DNA of 57,171 bases from Ignavibacteriaceae bacterium. Its GTDB lineage: Bacteria > Bacteroidota > Ignavibacteria > Ignavibacteriales > Ignavibacteriaceae. This document shows, piece by piece, positions 47,463 through 56,495 of the stretch. The number at the start of each line of letters is the position of its first letter. The stretch's first letter is position 1. The position numbers and the translations under genes were made by a program. The stretch lies in the NCBI GenBank assembly GCA_031292435.1, contig JARLHD010000381.1, positions 1 to 57,171 on the forward strand. Reading direction: 5' to 3'. The notes beneath the pieces are model-generated. The model did no database searches. It saw only the letters and a list, made by a program, of their open reading frames with translations, and was not told where the DNA came from.

Positions 47463-48611
47463 CTATCTCTTAATCTTCCTCTCCTTCCAGATATAATTTC
47501 CCAAACTCCCCGATATCCCGGCAATCAGAATGTAAGGAATGTGTAAAATCTCCGCAGGTATAAATGGTTTTAAAATAGACTTGTTAAACAGAATATTGGA
47601 TCCTGTTCTTAGTATCATATACTCCATCATTGCTTTGATTACAAAACATACAAGCATCCAAAACAAAAAGATTGGATCATAAAAAATTCCTAAAATCAGT
47701 TGAACCGGGAATGATAAATAAAATAAAAAAATCATTATGAGTTTTAGTATCAGTAAATGATTAGAATAAAATAACCCCTTGCTTGCCCACCTCTTCCTCT
47801 GTTGATAAAATTGATTAAGACTTCCGTTAGATGATGTCTTTACAACTGCTCCCTTGTCCATACAGAATTTGATTTTATAATTGGTTTCCTTCCTGATCTT
47901 TTGCATAAGTAGTTCATCATCGCCGGAAGCAAGACTATGCTTATAACTAAAACCGCTTACTTCGTTAAACGCCTTTTTCCTATATGCAATATTCGCTGCA
48001 TTACAAATTATAGGCTCATTAATCCCTATCAATCCCGCACCCGTCAAAACCAATCCCGCAAATTCAAGCCTCTGCATCCGGTTAAATAAAGTACTCTCCT
48101 CTAAAAACTCAACAGGACCAGAAACAAAACCCGTCTCACTATCAAACTGTCCTATTAGCGTTCTCAGCCAATTCACACCATGTAGGCAATCGGCATCTGT
48201 TGTAACTATAATACTTCCGTGCGAGTTCTCTATTCCGAAACGTATCGCTCTCTTCTTATGCTGATATTTCGAATACTCTTCAGGTACAGACAGTATCTTA
48301 ATGTTCTTCGCTTTCTCCGCCTTGCCAAGTATTTCAAGCGAATCATCATCTGAAAAATCATTAACATATATAACTTCAAATTTATCCCTAGGATAATCCT
48401 GCTTCTCTATGCTTTCTAATGATTTAAGTATTTTTTTGGATTCGTTTCTGAATGGAATTATAATCGATATGTAATCTTCTGGTAATGAATTCCCCCTGGT
48501 CTTAAATGATTCCCCGATTAAACTGTTAAGCCCCTTCAATATCCCGGTTAAAAAAAATAAATAAAATAAAAGCAGCGCTGCAATTCCTGCAGTAACAAAT
48601 TCAATCATCAT
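47463..48611 (-). CDS. Glycosyltransferase family 2, membrane-bound
   Basis: A GT-A fold transferase with an N-terminal membrane helix, SIIIPFRNESKKILKSLES, the nucleotide-sugar acid pair TTDADCLHG and the QQRKRWASKG acceptor-side motif of processive or membrane GT2 enzymes. Three to four C-terminal membrane helices follow. I start at ATG 48611, inside the stop of the preceding flippase-like gene (ATGATGATTGA), so the two are coupled. A longer reading from 48638 adds nine residues and has no support. Confidence 0.88.
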   Translation of the reverse strand: MMIEFVTAGIAALLLFYLFFLTGILKGLNSLIGESFKTRGNSLPEDYISIIIPFRNESKKILKSLESIEKQDYPRDKFEVIYVNDFSDDDSLEILGKAEKAKNIKILSVPEEYSKYQHKKRAIRFGIENSHGSIIVTTDADCLHGVNWLRTLIGQFDSETGFVSGPVEFLEESTLFNRMQRLEFAGLVLTGAGLIGINEPIICNAANIAYRKKAFNEVSGFSYKHSLASGDDELLMQKIRKETNYKIKFCMDKGAVVKTSSNGSLNQFYQQRKRWASKGLFYSNHLLILKLIMIFLFYLSFPVQLILGIFYDPIFLFWMLVCFVIKAMMEYMILRTGSNILFNKSILKPFIPAEILHIPYILIAGISGSLGNYIWKERKIKR

Positions 48612-49587
48612 TTCTCTTAAGCAGTAGGAACAAACCAATTATAGATGGTATCAGCATGTTTATAAGGAAAAGAAATATGGATGAATTAAACCCTACACTC
48701 TTCACCTCCCCGAACATGTGAAGAAAAAATACCGATGCTCCTTCACGTATTCCCAATTCACCTAATGAAATCGGAGGTATAATCGTCTTGACAAACATTA
48801 CAAGGTTTCCCGCCCAAATATATTGTATAACATTCGTATGCCCTGAAAATGCCGCCGCCAGCAATGCATATTGCAAAATAAAACAGCAATAAAACGCAAT
48901 CGATATAAATACCATCTGTGTTGTATAATTCCTGTCAAGTTCCTTAAGAATTTTTAGATTATTATATAGCTTATTTAAACGGGGCGACTTATTTATCCTT
49001 GCGAACAAAACACTGTTCCATAATCTTGGATCAAGTGAAATAGAATAAATAATATAAAATAAAATAAATGTTACTATAAAGATCGATCCCGTTAAATATG
49101 CGGATACGTGATAGTAATAATGAATAAATAATATGCTCGCCAAAGCCCCGAATCCCGCCACTGCCATAAGCGGAAAGAGCTTGTCAATAAATGTAGCTAC
49201 GGCAACTTTTATTAGAGGCTTATCCTTAAATGCCGCTGCTCTCCCAAAGTATTCCCCAATCCTGGCGGGAGTAAAAACTCCTCCTGAAAAACCATAGAAT
49301 AACGATAACCCTATCTTCCTGTTGCTTTTCTCGTTAAGCACATAACCGCATGTTAACTTCCATTTAAGAAACTGAAGATATATATTCAGTACAGCAAGCA
49401 GGGCAGTAACAGCAATCAATGATAAGTTGGCATTTCGTAACGCTCCCAGTATTTCATATACATTAACTTTCAATACCAGGTAGGTTAGTAGTCCTCCTGC
49501 AATAATTATTTTCAAAACCGTTATCAATAATCCTTTATAACGATTTGGCAATTCGGCATCAGTATTGTTAGAATATGCATTAATCAT
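48601..49587 (-). CDS. Lysylphosphatidylglycerol synthase-TM / UPF0104 flippase-like membrane protein
   Basis: About eight hydrophobic segments in 328 residues, with the UPF0104 hallmarks GVFTPARIGEYFGRAAAF, VATFIDKLFPL and IIPPISLGELGIREG near the C-terminus. In MprF the same domain flips aminoacylated lipids; related stand-alone proteins are linked to glycolipid or polysaccharide export. ATG 49587 abuts the stop of the radical SAM gene. It overlaps the glycosyltransferase gene by about 11 nt. Confidence 0.88.
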   Translation of the reverse strand: MINAYSNNTDAELPNRYKGLLITVLKIIIAGGLLTYLVLKVNVYEILGALRNANLSLIAVTALLAVLNIYLQFLKWKLTCGYVLNEKSNRKIGLSLFYGFSGGVFTPARIGEYFGRAAAFKDKPLIKVAVATFIDKLFPLMAVAGFGALASILFIHYYYHVSAYLTGSIFIVTFILFYIIYSISLDPRLWNSVLFARINKSPRLNKLYNNLKILKELDRNYTTQMVFISIAFYCCFILQYALLAAAFSGHTNVIQYIWAGNLVMFVKTIIPPISLGELGIREGASVFFLHMFGEVKSVGFNSSIFLFLINMLIPSIIGLFLLLKRNDD

Positions 49588-50604
49588 TTAATTCTCAATC
49601 TCAAAGATATTCATATTGAGTCCCTCTGTGCAATTAGTGCACATGCTTACCCCGCCTCTGTCTTGCAGAATGCTCTGTCTAAACGCGTTCAACTCCTTCG
49701 AATGCCATACCTCCTTAAAAGATCTGCCGTTCACATGCCCCGCTTCAAACGTAGCATCTTTATCAAAACAGCAGGGAACCACACGACCATCCCATGTTAT
49801 TACTGATGTCCTCCATAATGCAAAGCAATGATTCTGTAGCTTATTCCTTATCTTGAAATTATTATTCTCAACAATGTATCGCCTGTACTTAGGATTACTG
49901 GGTAGGAACTTAACCGCATTCTCATAAGATGATATCTGCATAGTCTTAAACACTACCTTATCAACTCCGCTTTCCTTTCCGTACTTCACCACATCATCAA
50001 GCTGATTCTCATTCTGCTTCATCACAATAAACTGAAGTTCAACAAACGGCACCCTCTTCTTCAACACCCGTTTTCTGCGCGTCAGCGCCTTAAGCCCCGC
50101 ATCCGCCTGTGCAAACGTCCCCCCGATTCTGTACTGCTGGTAACTCTTCTCATCAAGACCGTCCATGGAAAAGATAAGCTTGTCAGGTGCGTTCTCAAGT
50201 ATGTAGTCTACATTTATCTCCGTAATAAAATGCCCGTTTGTGGAAATTGAAATATAAACTTTCCTCTCCTGTGCATACCTTATCATCTCAGGCAATTGCT
50301 TGTTAATATATGGCTCCCCCTGGAAGAATAACTGCACATAAAAACCTGTATCCTTAATCTCATCAATCAGCTTCGCAAAATCATCAAATTTCAAAAGCCC
50401 TAATGGACGTGTTAATGTACCTAACCCGGATGGACACTCTGGACACTTTAAGTTGCAGTGATTAGTCGGTTCTATCGAATACGAAACTGGCATTCCCCAT
50501 ACCACCGCCTTCCTCATAACCCTCGAAATATAAAAGGAAAGCATAATACGGATAGCATTACCCAGCCTCTTTAACGTGATGTATCTTAATAAATTTATTT
50601 CCAA
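49588..50604 (-). CDS. Radical SAM / SPASM-domain enzyme
   Basis: The cluster motif CNLKCPECPSG near residue 48 (CxxxCxxC), GEPYINK, then a C-terminal SPASM region with CCFDKD and CTNC for an auxiliary cluster, and HCFALWRT between them. 338 residues. The start given is TTG 50604; the first clear Met is at residue 21, and no ribosome site decides. It opens a coupled three-gene operon with a flippase-like protein and a glycosyltransferase, which suggests an envelope lipid or polymer that is oxidised or modified before export; the actual substrate is unknown. Confidence 0.87.
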   Translation of the reverse strand: MEINLLRYITLKRLGNAIRIMLSFYISRVMRKAVVWGMPVSYSIEPTNHCNLKCPECPSGLGTLTRPLGLLKFDDFAKLIDEIKDTGFYVQLFFQGEPYINKQLPEMIRYAQERKVYISISTNGHFITEINVDYILENAPDKLIFSMDGLDEKSYQQYRIGGTFAQADAGLKALTRRKRVLKKRVPFVELQFIVMKQNENQLDDVVKYGKESGVDKVVFKTMQISSYENAVKFLPSNPKYRRYIVENNNFKIRNKLQNHCFALWRTSVITWDGRVVPCCFDKDATFEAGHVNGRSFKEVWHSKELNAFRQSILQDRGGVSMCTNCTEGLNMNIFEIEN

Positions 50605-50718
50605 TGAAAGCTTAGTTTAATAATGTAAAATAGCTAAATAATTGTTTCCCTGAAAACTGATATATTCATATTTTAGTTAATAAATTTTGAAATAAAACTT
50701 AAATCTAAGGTCTATACA

Positions 50719-51477
50719 ATGAACGTTAAAGGAAATACTGTTTTAATTACCGGAGGAGCAACTGGTATCGGTCTCGCATTAGTAAAAGAATTTGTCGAAA
50801 CAGGTAACGAAGTTATAATATGTTCAAGAAGAATGAATAAACTCGATGAAGCTAAAAAATTATTTCCATCTATCCATACCAGGCAGTTTGATCTTGCTCT
50901 CCCTGTTCATAGGGAAGCTCTCTATAATTGGATAAAAACAGATTTCCCTAAACTTAACATCCTCATAAACAACGCAGGCATTCAGCGGGCAATCGATTTC
51001 CGGAAGGGGATTGAAACCATAATGACAATTGATAACGAGATCGCTATAAACCTAGAGGCTCCTGTCCAACTTTGCGCTTACTTTATTCCACTCCTGCTCA
51101 CTCAAAAGGAAGCCGCAATAATAAATATAACATCAGGACTCGGCTTTATCCCTTCAGTTGCCATGCCCGTATATTCGGCAACCAAAGCCGCCCTCCATTC
51201 CTTCTCAATTACTCTGCGCCGCCAGCTAAAAGATACCTCCATAAAAGTATTTGAAATTATACCACCTATGGTTGATACCGATCTCGATAAAGGAGAACGT
51301 AAAAAAAGAGGTCAGACATACTTTGGCATCACTCCGGAACAGACCGCCCAAGAATCCTTCGAAGCATTTCAAAAAGATGAATACGAATTCGCAGTAGGCG
51401 AAGCAAAGAATTTCCAGGCAGGAGCAAAACAGAACTTCGAGGAACACTTCGACCGTATGAACAAATTCTTTAAATAA
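50719..51477 (+). CDS. Short-chain dehydrogenase/reductase (DltE-like)
   Basis: Classical SDR: cofactor loop TGGATGIG, NNAG, Ser in ITSGLGF and catalytic YSATK. 252 residues. The overall pattern NVKGNTVLITGG and EIIPPMVDTDL resembles the DltE/YdfG-like group, with probable NADPH use. The real substrate is unknown. It is divergent from the radical SAM operon with a 114-nt gap; no strong Shine-Dalgarno. Confidence 0.9.
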   Translation: MNVKGNTVLITGGATGIGLALVKEFVETGNEVIICSRRMNKLDEAKKLFPSIHTRQFDLALPVHREALYNWIKTDFPKLNILINNAGIQRAIDFRKGIETIMTIDNEIAINLEAPVQLCAYFIPLLLTQKEAAIINITSGLGFIPSVAMPVYSATKAALHSFSITLRRQLKDTSIKVFEIIPPMVDTDLDKGERKKRGQTYFGITPEQTAQESFEAFQKDEYEFAVGEAKNFQAGAKQNFEEHFDRMNKFFK

Positions 51478-51489
51478 CAATGTAAACCT

Positions 51490-51642
51490 ATGAAGAATAA
51501 AAATGCAAGATTCACCTTCCTTGGTATATGTCTGGTGTTAGCCATCCTTTTATTGACCCAGGTAATAACAATAATAGTCAGCGCTATTATCTTCGCCATC
51601 TGCTTGGTAGTCGTTGGACTAATCCCCAAATTCGCCCCATAA
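51490..51642 (+). CDS. 50-residue hydrophobic membrane peptide
   Basis: ATG 51490 follows the SDR stop by 12 nt, and the frame runs to TAA 51640-51642. After MKNKNARF come two hydrophobic stretches (about residues 9-22 and 24-45) with little between them, ending GLIPKFAP. The charged start followed by hydrophobic helices is what a small membrane protein shows. It is too short for homology judgement by eye. Probably co-transcribed with the SDR gene. Confidence 0.55.
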   Translation: MKNKNARFTFLGICLVLAILLLTQVITIIVSAIIFAICLVVVGLIPKFAP

Positions 51643-52139
51643 TGATACACATTGACAGCCGTCACCTCTATTTCCTCAACGAAAGCTGAAGCCGAGATGA
51701 ACGAGAGATGAACGAGAGATGAACGGCTCAGTAGCGACTCTTATACTCCTCCTCTAATCTCCCATCCCAACTGTCTCATAATGTGCCACTCTCTGAATCT
51801 ATTTCAATCAATCTACGAATTGAAAATCTACTTTTTTACCATTTATCTTTCTCACTAACCCCTTATCTCTTGCTAAAATTCAGCTCTAATAAAATAGTTA
51901 TTATCAGAATATGATTGATGGATTGGTTGCTAGGATTAGTCCCTTTAGCTAAAAGATGTAGTCCATCTTTCATCCTTAAGAACAATTGTGCCTCTCATAA
52001 CTCCTCTATATTATTAAACTTAGTAATATATCATAAGTTAATTTGAAATAATATTAGTCATTCTGTTATATCTGTCCTTGATTTGTTTAGTATATTCTGG
52101 AATCATAAAAAGATAATTTAATAATTATACTTCAACGGC
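51643..52139. other. Non-coding stretch with 11-bp tandem repeat
   Basis: No coding frame with convincing character in about 500 nt. It contains the three-unit repeat at 51694-51725. The rest is AT-rich with no hairpin terminator or RNA gene that I recognise. Confidence 0.55.
51694..51725. repeat. Three tandem 11-bp units (GAGATGAACGA)
   Basis: Units lie at 51694-51704, 51705-51715 and 51716-51725; the third is cut short by one base and ends in GG. GCC before the first unit and GGC in the last allow short end pairing. Confidence 0.85.
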
Positions 52140-52808
52140 ATGAAACATAAATTCATTTATATCCTTCTTCTGGTTCTTTTATTAATAGCTTTAAATAACA
52201 CCTTTTTAGCCAAAAATAAAACAATCTCAAACTCATACTTCCCTGAGAATAATAATATAACCTTGATTTATAATTCATCATTTGGTGAAAGTATTACAAA
52301 ATATTATAAAGATGGTGATTTCATAATCAATTCCAGTAATGCTGATAAATTCAAATACAGGCAGAATTTAATAATTAAGGATGATGGTATATATGTAAAT
52401 GAGACATATCAATTTCTCCATGTACTTTTGTTCATTACAAAAGAGGAAACCTTTACATATAATAAACCACTATTACGATTTCCTCTTCCCTTGGTTTCAG
52501 GTAGAGGATGGAGTTGGGAAGGTGAAGAATATTCAAAAAATGGCACCGATAAAATAAAGATTACGGGTAAGGTTCTTAATAAAGAATCTGTTATTACAAA
52601 AGCAGGAACTTTTAATGCTATAAAATTAGAATCCGTTGTTGAAGGTTCGTCGAATGAAAAAAACAGAATTACTGAATGGTATGTCGAAGGTATCGGACTA
52701 ATAAAGGCAAAAATAATAATTGAAGGTGGTGGCATAATGGGATTTCTAAGAGATGTGCTGGGATATGGAACTATTGAATTTGAACTAAAAGAAATAAGAA
52801 AAGGATAG
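52140..52808 (+). CDS. Exported protein of unknown function
   Basis: The N-terminus MKHKFIYILLLVLLLIALNNTFLA is a signal peptide or membrane anchor. The mature part is beta-rich, with ITKAGTFNAIKLESVVEG, TEWYVEGIGLIKAKI and a terminal YGTIEFELKEIRKG. The phrase 'T-E-W-Y-V-E-G-I-G-L-I-K' is of the kind seen in periplasmic barrel-like domains that handle lipids or polysaccharide, but I cannot name the family. 222 residues, alone between two gaps of about 300-500 nt. Confidence 0.65.
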   Translation: MKHKFIYILLLVLLLIALNNTFLAKNKTISNSYFPENNNITLIYNSSFGESITKYYKDGDFIINSSNADKFKYRQNLIIKDDGIYVNETYQFLHVLLFITKEETFTYNKPLLRFPLPLVSGRGWSWEGEEYSKNGTDKIKITGKVLNKESVITKAGTFNAIKLESVVEGSSNEKNRITEWYVEGIGLIKAKIIIEGGGIMGFLRDVLGYGTIEFELKEIRKG

Positions 52809-53105
52809 CTAATAATATTTACCTCTAAAAATAAAATTCAAACCATGTGGTTTCGAGAACGGTACTTATCCTCACACAATTAATATTGGATTATTATATT
52901 GGAATTATGTTGGCATGAGGCAGAAAAGGAAGTAAATATTGATCCCCATAACATAGGGGAACTTTTTAAGATCTTTAGGTGTTTGTTAAAGAATAGTAAA
53001 TTTCGTTAAATCGGGAATTCATGTCTGATACTTGGCTCAAAGAAATCCTAAATCCGGATCAATTTCTTAATTATATTATATTACAACGATAAAGGAATTT
53101 TATAT

Positions 53106-53654
53106 ATGGAAAATTGTACAAATCATCCCGAAATAGAAACAGATTCAGTATGTCATAATTGCGGAAAACCATATTGTCAGGAATGCCTTTCTGAAGGTGG
53201 GGAATATTATTATTGTAAAAAACCGGAATGTCAGAAAGCAATGAAAAACGAATTGAATTCAGGATTACCTATGCAAATCAACTGCCCTTCATGTCATTTC
53301 ACAATTGGCATCAATAAAAATGAAAATATGAAAAAACTTGTTCGTTGTCCTGAATGTGATTCCCTCATCAATCTTGCTGTTGACCCTCCGGAAATTATAA
53401 AAGATAAAGAATACGTTCAGATGCTTTCTTCCATGAACCAGGGAGATCTCGGTATAATTAAATCCATGCTTGATGATGGAGGTATCGATTATTTTGTTAA
53501 TGGAGAAAACTTTCTGATCATCGATCCCTTGATACAACCCGCCAGGATTATGGTAAGAGTAGATCAGCTTGAAGAAGCGAGCGAAATTATTAAAAATCTC
53601 AATTTCCATATCTTCGGCGTCTCTTCAAATCAAAATGACGAAGAAGAAGAATAA
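53106..53654 (+). CDS. Zinc-ribbon / DUF2007 protein
   Basis: The first 45 residues form a B-box-like zinc site (CTNHPEIETDSVCHNCGKPYC and a second pair CQECL, CKKPEC). The next part is a CxxC...CxxC ribbon (CPSCHFTIG, CPECDSLI). Residues ~105-170 are DUF2007 (SMNQGDLGIIKSMLDDGGI), a ferredoxin-like fold linked to signalling. 182 residues, cytoplasmic. The acidic end is NQNDEEEE. No partner gene nearby. Confidence 0.85.
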   Translation: MENCTNHPEIETDSVCHNCGKPYCQECLSEGGEYYYCKKPECQKAMKNELNSGLPMQINCPSCHFTIGINKNENMKKLVRCPECDSLINLAVDPPEIIKDKEYVQMLSSMNQGDLGIIKSMLDDGGIDYFVNGENFLIIDPLIQPARIMVRVDQLEEASEIIKNLNFHIFGVSSNQNDEEEE

Positions 53655-53819
53655 TTCACCGTTTGCCTTCCTATACGAGTTATTTATCTACCTCTGTCGC
53701 TCGGAGTTATATATTCAAACAAACGCTTTGATGAATTTCTTCTGATACACTCGAACTTCTCATACCCTATTAAAGCTACGCCTACTTTTCTATTTGCATT
53801 CTTAATAATATTTTTTATT

Positions 53820-55427
53820 TTATTTTAATGGATATTCGAAATCGGAAGTAGTCATTAGGGAAGCAATTGTTTTTGCCCAGCTCCCTAATATATAATCGGG
53901 TTTTGAATAGTTAGCAATAATTAAAGAATCGTTCTTTATTGTTAACTGCCTCGATATAGGATGGCGTTGTCTTACATCTTCAGGTTTCCCGTCACTGATA
54001 TTTGTACTGTTGTATTCCCAATAATGTATCTTCGATGCATCTCCACCGATAGGTCCCCACCCAATAGGGGAGATGCCTGCAAGTTTACAATTAAGTAATA
54101 CGGATTCACAATAAGGATAAGTCTTACCTCCATTAATTGGTGAGCGTGCAAGTTCTGTTTCTCTGCCCTTCGCAGTCATAAAATTACAATTTACAAATAC
54201 ATTCCCATGGTTAGAGGAAGTATTACGTATCCACATGTATGGACCGCCGGAACTTCTAAGCTCGCAATCTTTAAAAAAAGCCGGCCCTCTTCCAAGTATT
54301 ATATCTCCTGCACCTTCTATGCGGCATCTCTCGTAGTACGCCGATCCATTGGATTGCAGTGCATCTCCCGATCCGCTTATATTAACATTATTAACAATGT
54401 TCTCACTTCCATTTAGCAGTAAACCTTCTGCTTGGGCCCTCTCTGAGGTTGTCTTAATGGTAAGGTTCACAAGATGTATCCTGCTTGAGTGGTCTACAGA
54501 AAATGCTGCACGTCGGGAAGGAAAGGTTCCCTCTTCTTCATTCGTAGATATGTTTATTGGATGCGGGTTGAACGTTTCCTTGTTTGCATACATTAATATA
54601 ACTCTGTCCCTTTCTTCCCCCAGTATCGTTATGTTAGTCTTGTTTCGGAAATAAACGATCTCCTCATATACACCGTCTCTGATAAAAATAGTTATTGGAT
54701 TTGGATTGTAATCCGGTACAAAATCAATGGCTCCTTGTACTGTATTAAAATCACCGTTTCCGTCTGCACTCACCACATATTTTTTCTTATTAACATCAGG
54801 AGGCAGTTGTTTAGTCGTAAAGATCCATCCGTTTTTTCCTGTTATCCCTTTAAAGCTATTGTCCCTGAGTATCAGAACACCGGGATCGATCTCCACATAA
54901 TAAGTCTTGCCATATTGCAACAGATTATTATGCGGATATATCGTTGCTGTTTTGTCATGGATTATTACTGGGTAAAAGTGAAATCCATCAGTAAAACCCC
55001 CGATAATAGTCAATTGATAATTATCCGGTGTCGGTAATGCTCCGCCAGATGGAGTTCCCGGTTTTGTATTGGCATTAGTAAATTTTCCTGAAACATATTT
55101 ATAAGGCACTTGTAGGCAAGGTGGCTTTGTATTGGATCGGTGACTAGAACTGTCAGCCGGTCCTGGTGGGATGCTCAAGTCAAGCATATCTACTAGCCTG
55201 TCATTCTCCATGTCGTATATCCTGATCTTTCCTGTTTTCCCCAATATAGGTTGGTTTGGGAAGATGATTTGTAGGTGTGTATCCGGATTTATATCCTTTG
55301 TTTTACCTGCAGGAAAATATGAGACCCTTTCCGATACAATTGAAGATGTCTTGGGGATTATAGCTTGAGTGTATGGTAGCCATATGAGAATAAAACAAAG
55401 AAAGCATGTCCGATTAGTTTTTATCAT
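53820..55427 (-). CDS. Pectinesterase-like exported protein
   Basis: A signal peptide (CFLCFILIWLPYTQA) is followed by an Ig-like domain of bacterial surface type (about 40-215) and a right-handed beta-helix of the pectin methylesterase family (about 220-450). Family landmarks: KYVVSADGNGDFNTVQGAID, RDGVYEE, RAAFSVDHSSR. The active-site motifs are altered: QAVAL reads QAEGL (Gln332), QDTL reads GDAL (Asp355), DFIFG reads DIILG (Asp375). Both Asp are kept but one Gln is lost. So either an active esterase on an unusual substrate or a degenerate one. No pectate lyase or other cell-wall degradation genes adjoin. 535 residues. Confidence 0.82.
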   Translation of the reverse strand: MIKTNRTCFLCFILIWLPYTQAIIPKTSSIVSERVSYFPAGKTKDINPDTHLQIIFPNQPILGKTGKIRIYDMENDRLVDMLDLSIPPGPADSSSHRSNTKPPCLQVPYKYVSGKFTNANTKPGTPSGGALPTPDNYQLTIIGGFTDGFHFYPVIIHDKTATIYPHNNLLQYGKTYYVEIDPGVLILRDNSFKGITGKNGWIFTTKQLPPDVNKKKYVVSADGNGDFNTVQGAIDFVPDYNPNPITIFIRDGVYEEIVYFRNKTNITILGEERDRVILMYANKETFNPHPINISTNEEEGTFPSRRAAFSVDHSSRIHLVNLTIKTTSERAQAEGLLLNGSENIVNNVNISGSGDALQSNGSAYYERCRIEGAGDIILGRGPAFFKDCELRSSGGPYMWIRNTSSNHGNVFVNCNFMTAKGRETELARSPINGGKTYPYCESVLLNCKLAGISPIGWGPIGGDASKIHYWEYNSTNISDGKPEDVRQRHPISRQLTIKNDSLIIANYSKPDYILGSWAKTIASLMTTSDFEYPLK

Positions 55428-55519
55428 CTTAAAATAATCTTATGTATTACAAACTGGATAACTGCTATATTCGTGTTGATGTCATTATCATACTTGAAAT
55501 CTGTGAAAAACGTATTGAA

Positions 55520-56119
55520 TTAAAGTCGGTCCAAATAAATAATTCCATTCAAATGATCAATTTCATGCTGAAAAATAATAGCCGTAAATCCTTCAACCAT
55601 TTCAATTTTATGAGATTTATCCGGTTTCATATAATCCACAAGAATTGCATAAGAGCGTGTAGTAGTTGTATCTTTCCTGCCGGGAATGGATAGACATCCT
55701 TCTACCCAGCTTAATTTCTTTTTTGTATACTGGATAATTATGGGATTAAAATATACCTCAAAAGGATTACTGGGTTTATCATATCGCTGTACCCAAATTA
55801 TGTTTTTAAGTATACCAACCTGAGGTGCAGCTATGCCTACTCCTTTGCTAAGACTATCATTAACTGTTCTATACATTCTTTTTAATAGATTCTGCAGAAT
55901 TGTATTTACCGAATCAGGTACAATGTCTTCACATTTTGTCCGCAGCAATAGCGAATCTCTTTTATTATATACACTTAGGACTCGCATAGGTGTTGTAGAA
56001 TCGGCAGACATAACTAATTCAGTTTGCTTGGATGAGAATTGACTATCTTTGGAAACCTTCTGGATACATGCACATCCAGATAAGAAGATTATAGCGAAAA
56101 GTGTTATTAAATATTTCAT
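55520..56119 (-). CDS. Peptide deformylase with lipoprotein signal peptide
   Basis: All three deformylase motifs are intact: GVGIAAPQVG (103-112), EGCLSIPG (149-156, metal Cys142-type position at the Cys of motif 2) and QHEIDHLNG (184-192, with two metal His and the catalytic Glu). In front is a lipoprotein signal peptide with lipobox LSGC (Cys16), then a Ser/Asp-rich linker. Canonical deformylases act on nascent chains in the cytoplasm and lack any signal. This one would be exported and lipid-anchored, so its substrate is unclear. 199 residues. It has a 92-nt gap to the pectinesterase-like gene and is divergent from the TrmB-like regulator. Confidence 0.85.
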   Translation of the reverse strand: MKYLITLFAIIFLSGCACIQKVSKDSQFSSKQTELVMSADSTTPMRVLSVYNKRDSLLLRTKCEDIVPDSVNTILQNLLKRMYRTVNDSLSKGVGIAAPQVGILKNIIWVQRYDKPSNPFEVYFNPIIIQYTKKKLSWVEGCLSIPGRKDTTTTRSYAILVDYMKPDKSHKIEMVEGFTAIIFQHEIDHLNGIIYLDRL

Positions 56120-56243
56120 TTATAATAATCGGGAATTTATTTATATAATTTAAATATTATTTGCTATTTCCTAAAGAATCAACCTAATCAATATCCTGCT
56201 TAACTTCAAAGTTCTCTGAAATATGCTGAACTTTAAGAATACT

Positions 56244-56270
56244 ATTATATTATAATAAATATAATATAAT
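56244..56270. repeat. Perfect 10-bp AT-rich inverted repeat
   Basis: ATTATATTAT (56244-56253) and ATAATATAAT (56261-56270) with a 7-nt spacer. Could be a regulator site or chance in AT-rich DNA. Confidence 0.5.
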
Positions 56271-56430
56271 ACCATCTACTATTGTATAGTACGATTTTCC
56301 ATTTTATGTGTATCATATCTTGAGCGTAATTCATAACGATCCTAGATTATTAAATAATTCAAATTTAGAAAATACATCCCAAAATATTTTTAACAACTAT
56401 TGATTTTTTAATGTAGTTTAACTATGTTAA

Positions 56431-56456
56431 TTGTGTCCCCCCAGTAAGGGAGACAA
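56431..56456 (+). promoter_or_regulatory. Candidate operator for the TrmB-like gene
   Basis: TTGTGTCCC (56431-56439) and GGGAGACAA (56448-56456) form 9-bp arms with one mismatch and an 8-nt spacer. They lie 40 nt before the regulator ATG, a place for autoregulation. Confidence 0.35.
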
Positions 56457-56495
56457 ATCTTATTATTAAGATGGCAATATATATGAGGTTAAAAT

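Larger units (their letters stand above)
56120..56495. other. Divergent promoter region with two inverted repeats
   Basis: No coding frame in 376 nt. It contains a perfect AT-only inverted repeat at 56244-56270 and an imperfect GC-containing one at 56431-56456. The deformylase (-) and regulator (+) promoters must lie here. Confidence 0.6.
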
